Part shown: piece after piece, positions 42,044 through 43,697 of the stretch | How positions within the stretch are numbered: the first letter of the stretch is position 1 | Layout of the letters: every line of letters starts with the position of its first letter | Source: Bacteroidales bacterium | GTDB lineage: Bacteria; Bacteroidota; Bacteroidia; Bacteroidales; FEN-979 | Assembly (NCBI GenBank): GCA_025355465.1 | Contig: JANXZO010000037.1 | Coordinates: 1-43,697, forward strand | Direction: 5' to 3' | Length of the DNA: 43,697 bases | Translations under genes and position numbers: made by a program | The notes under the pieces: generated by a model | Database searches by the model: none | What the model was told of the DNA's origin: nothing | The model's input: the letters and a program-made list of their open reading frames with translations, nothing else

Positions 42044-43541
42044 AAAGTGATTTAAAAGCTAATCCGAGGTTGTCAATGATGTCACTGGCAATAAGCGCTT
42101 CATACCCTTTTGAGGAGAATGCAAGGTCGCCGGCAAGTCCATGAAGAAAAACAGCAAGAATGGCTGCTTCAGTACCGGAATAACCTTGCGCCATAATACC
42201 CGCTATAATCCCTGTAAGTACATCGCCGCTTCCTCCGGTGGCCATGCCAGGATTTCCGGTTGAATTGAAATAACATTTTCCGTCAGGGGTGGTGATCGCA
42301 GTATGGGCACCCTTCAAAACAACTGTTGCCCGGTATCTTACCGAGAATTCACGCTGAAGGCTGTTGCGCTCAAAATTGTCACTGCTTTTCCCAACAAGGC
42401 GCTCAAATTCTTTGGGATGCGGCGTGAAAACCGAGCCCTGTGGAATAAATCCAAGCCAGGTTTTATTCTCAGCAATGATATTTATGGCATCTGCATCGAA
42501 GATGATCGGGATTCTGGAATTCTGGATCAAAAGCTTAAGCGCACGGCAGGTTTGTTCTTTCTGCCCAATGCCGGGACCAACCGCCAGGGCAGAATAGGCC
42601 CCGATTTCAGGGACCTTTGAGAAAATATCTTCCGACTCATCAAGGGAAACCATAGATTCAGGTACGGCGGTCTGCAGTATCTGTTCACCACAACCCGGCA
42701 AATGGATAGTCACGAGTCCGGGGCCAGACCTGATGCATCCTTTGGCTGCAAGAACGGCAGCCCCCATCTTGCCGCGCGAACCGCAAATGATCATGGCATG
42801 CCCAAAGGTTCCTTTGTGGGCAAATTTCTCCCGTCTGCGCAGCAGGGACTGGCAATCGCTCGCGGCAACATAAAAATTGTTAACCATCCGGTCACTGATG
42901 AAGGAGGTCATCAGCCCAATCTCAAAAACATGCCATTCTCCAACATAATCGACGTTTTCAGGATAGAGGAGCGCCAGTTTGGGTGGAGAAAATGTGAGGG
43001 TGTGATCTGCTCGGATTATCGCCGGATTTTTCAATCCCAGCATGGTCGAGTCGCAAAATAAGCCTGAAGGAATGTCGATGGAAATGACCAGCGCCTTGCT
43101 GGCATTGATATGCCGAATGACGGCTTCCTGAATTCCTGCGACGGAACGCGTCAGTCCGCTACCAAAAATAGCATCAACCACAATGTCTGTAAATTCAATC
43201 GGCGGCAGCTTACTTTCATTATCCGGGATCAGGCAGACCTTATCACCCAGGCGATCATAATTCACGCTGCACGAGGGTGAAAGATTTTCAGGATCGCCGG
43301 TCAGAAATACTTCAATTTCATATCCCTGGCTGCCAAGCATCCTTGCAATCGCAAAACCATCTCCTCCATTGTTGCCCTGACCGCAAAATATTTTTAAATT
43401 CCGGGATGTTGGAATATTGGCATCGATCCACCGGAAGCATTCCATGGCAGCTCGTTCCATCAGGTCGATGGCTGAGATGGGCTCTTTCAGGATCGTAAAG
43501 GCGTCCGCTTCACGAATAAATTCTGCCGGAAGAATTTTCAT
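42030..43541 (-). CDS. nnr: Bifunctional NAD(P)H-hydrate epimerase / ADP-dependent dehydratase
   Basis: A 503-residue two-domain cytoplasmic enzyme that repairs damaged NADH and NADPH. Residues about 1-215 are the epimerase (YjeF N-terminal/NnrE) with CGQGNNGGDGFAIARML (53-69) and DIVVDAIFGSGL. Residues about 230-503 are the ribokinase-like dehydratase (NnrD) with KGTFGHAMIICGSRGKMGAA, AVGPGIG, FTPHPKEFERL and the nucleotide-site GMATGGSGDVLTGIIAG. This matches E. coli Nnr in domain order and length. No clear promoter element was found in the short upstream gap (43542-43571). It is the first gene of a two-gene unit with the HD hydrolase and thematically fits the NAD salvage genes 8 kb away. 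Confidence 0.94.
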   Translation of the reverse strand: MKILPAEFIREADAFTILKEPISAIDLMERAAMECFRWIDANIPTSRNLKIFCGQGNNGGDGFAIARMLGSQGYEIEVFLTGDPENLSPSCSVNYDRLGDKVCLIPDNESKLPPIEFTDIVVDAIFGSGLTRSVAGIQEAVIRHINASKALVISIDIPSGLFCDSTMLGLKNPAIIRADHTLTFSPPKLALLYPENVDYVGEWHVFEIGLMTSFISDRMVNNFYVAASDCQSLLRRREKFAHKGTFGHAMIICGSRGKMGAAVLAAKGCIRSGPGLVTIHLPGCGEQILQTAVPESMVSLDESEDIFSKVPEIGAYSALAVGPGIGQKEQTCRALKLLIQNSRIPIIFDADAINIIAENKTWLGFIPQGSVFTPHPKEFERLVGKSSDNFERNSLQREFSVRYRATVVLKGAHTAITTPDGKCYFNSTGNPGMATGGSGDVLTGIIAGIMAQGYSGTEAAILAVFLHGLAGDLAFSSKGYEALIASDIIDNLGLAFKSLYGKF

Positions 43542-43571
43542 GATGTGTAAAAATACAAATTTTGTTACTAA

Positions 43572-43697
43572 TCAGTCGCATTTATAATCGGCAATGACAT
43601 TCAAAGCAGGCAACACCTTTTGCCCATTTTTAATGGCAGTGTCAATAATGGATCTCAGGATGGCAAAGTTTTCAGCAGCATTAAACACCTTGAACTG
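43572..43697 (-). CDS. C-terminal 41 residues of a truncated-by-window CDS, possibly transposase-like
   Basis: The leftward frame is open from the right edge to a TGA at 43574-43572. It reads QFKVFNAAENFAILRSIIDT, then AIKNGQKVLPALNVIADYKC and a final Asp. The pattern N-A-A-E-N-F-A-I-L-R-S-I-I-D-T-A-x-K-N-G is reminiscent of the C-termini of IS66-type transposases, but 41 residues are too few to be sure. No terminal inverted repeat is recognisable in 43542-43571. It could equally be an unrelated protein. Confidence 0.4.
   Translation of the reverse strand, partial: QFKVFNAAENFAILRSIIDTAIKNGQKVLPALNVIADYKCD

Overview
The window reads as chromosome of a member of the Bacteroidota, probably an anaerobic or fermentative Bacteroidales-like lineage. 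This rests on -7 promoter elements of the TAnnTTTG type before many genes, the near absence of Shine-Dalgarno sequences, a Rho factor with a long charged N-terminal insert, DUF4293 and DUF1573 proteins, a transketolase split into two genes, a DhaL-DegV fusion, and a giant SBBP-repeat surface protein. An ADP-forming acyl-CoA synthetase and a methylmalonyl-CoA decarboxylase suggest acetate and propionate metabolism. No tRNA, rRNA, CRISPR array, phage or complete insertion sequence was seen. No gene-free stretch exceeds 300 bp.

Layout. 1-4159 (-) is the N-terminal 1386 codons of a secreted SBBP-repeat, beta-propeller and Ig/PKD protein that continues past the left edge. 4314-7437 holds a small phosphoesterase (+), a DUF4293 membrane protein (-) and rho (+). 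7445-10226 holds a secreted protein and mpl (-), diverging from cysH (+). 10229-14484 holds a LolC/E-type permease (-), namZ (+), an aminotransferase (-) and a DUF1573 protein (-). 14647-19882 is a rightward run: lipoprotein, fakA-fakB fusion, DUF1295 membrane protein and acyl-CoA synthetase. 19898-24341 is leftward: rhomboid protease, membrane protein and a GH3/serine-hydrolase fusion. 24572-27841 (+) is transketolase N-half, a secreted VWA protein and transketolase C-half. 27846-33268 (-) is a transport block: Kup, DedA, PiT and a CPA2 antiporter. 33359-38698 (+) couples pnuC and a NadR-type kinase to a glycosyltransferase, a formyltransferase-like fusion protein and a flippase. 38685-43541 holds methylmalonyl-CoA decarboxylase (-), parE (+), a small HD hydrolase (-) and nnrE-nnrD (-). 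The last 126 bp are the C-terminus of another leftward gene.

How the genes may work together. Mpl, NamZ and the GH3/serine-hydrolase fusion all act on peptidoglycan fragments and suggest a dispersed wall-recycling capacity. PnuC, the NadR-type kinase and NnrE-NnrD cover uptake, phosphorylation and repair of nicotinamide cofactors. The glycosyltransferase, formyltransferase-like and flippase genes overlap end to end and look like one small surface-glycan operon. The layout is compact: of eight convergent gene pairs, seven have 15 bp or less between stop codons and two overlap.

Items most worth a second look: the formyltransferase/GIPC-transferase-like fusion with its altered active site; the VWA gene lying between the two transketolase halves; a mobile-type inverted repeat that became coding sequence in the surface protein; two promoters whose -7 element sits exactly 4 nt before the ATG; and period-8 tandem repeats that fill one convergent intergenic space and supply a stop codon. 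No single system here can be claimed as proven new from sequence reading alone.
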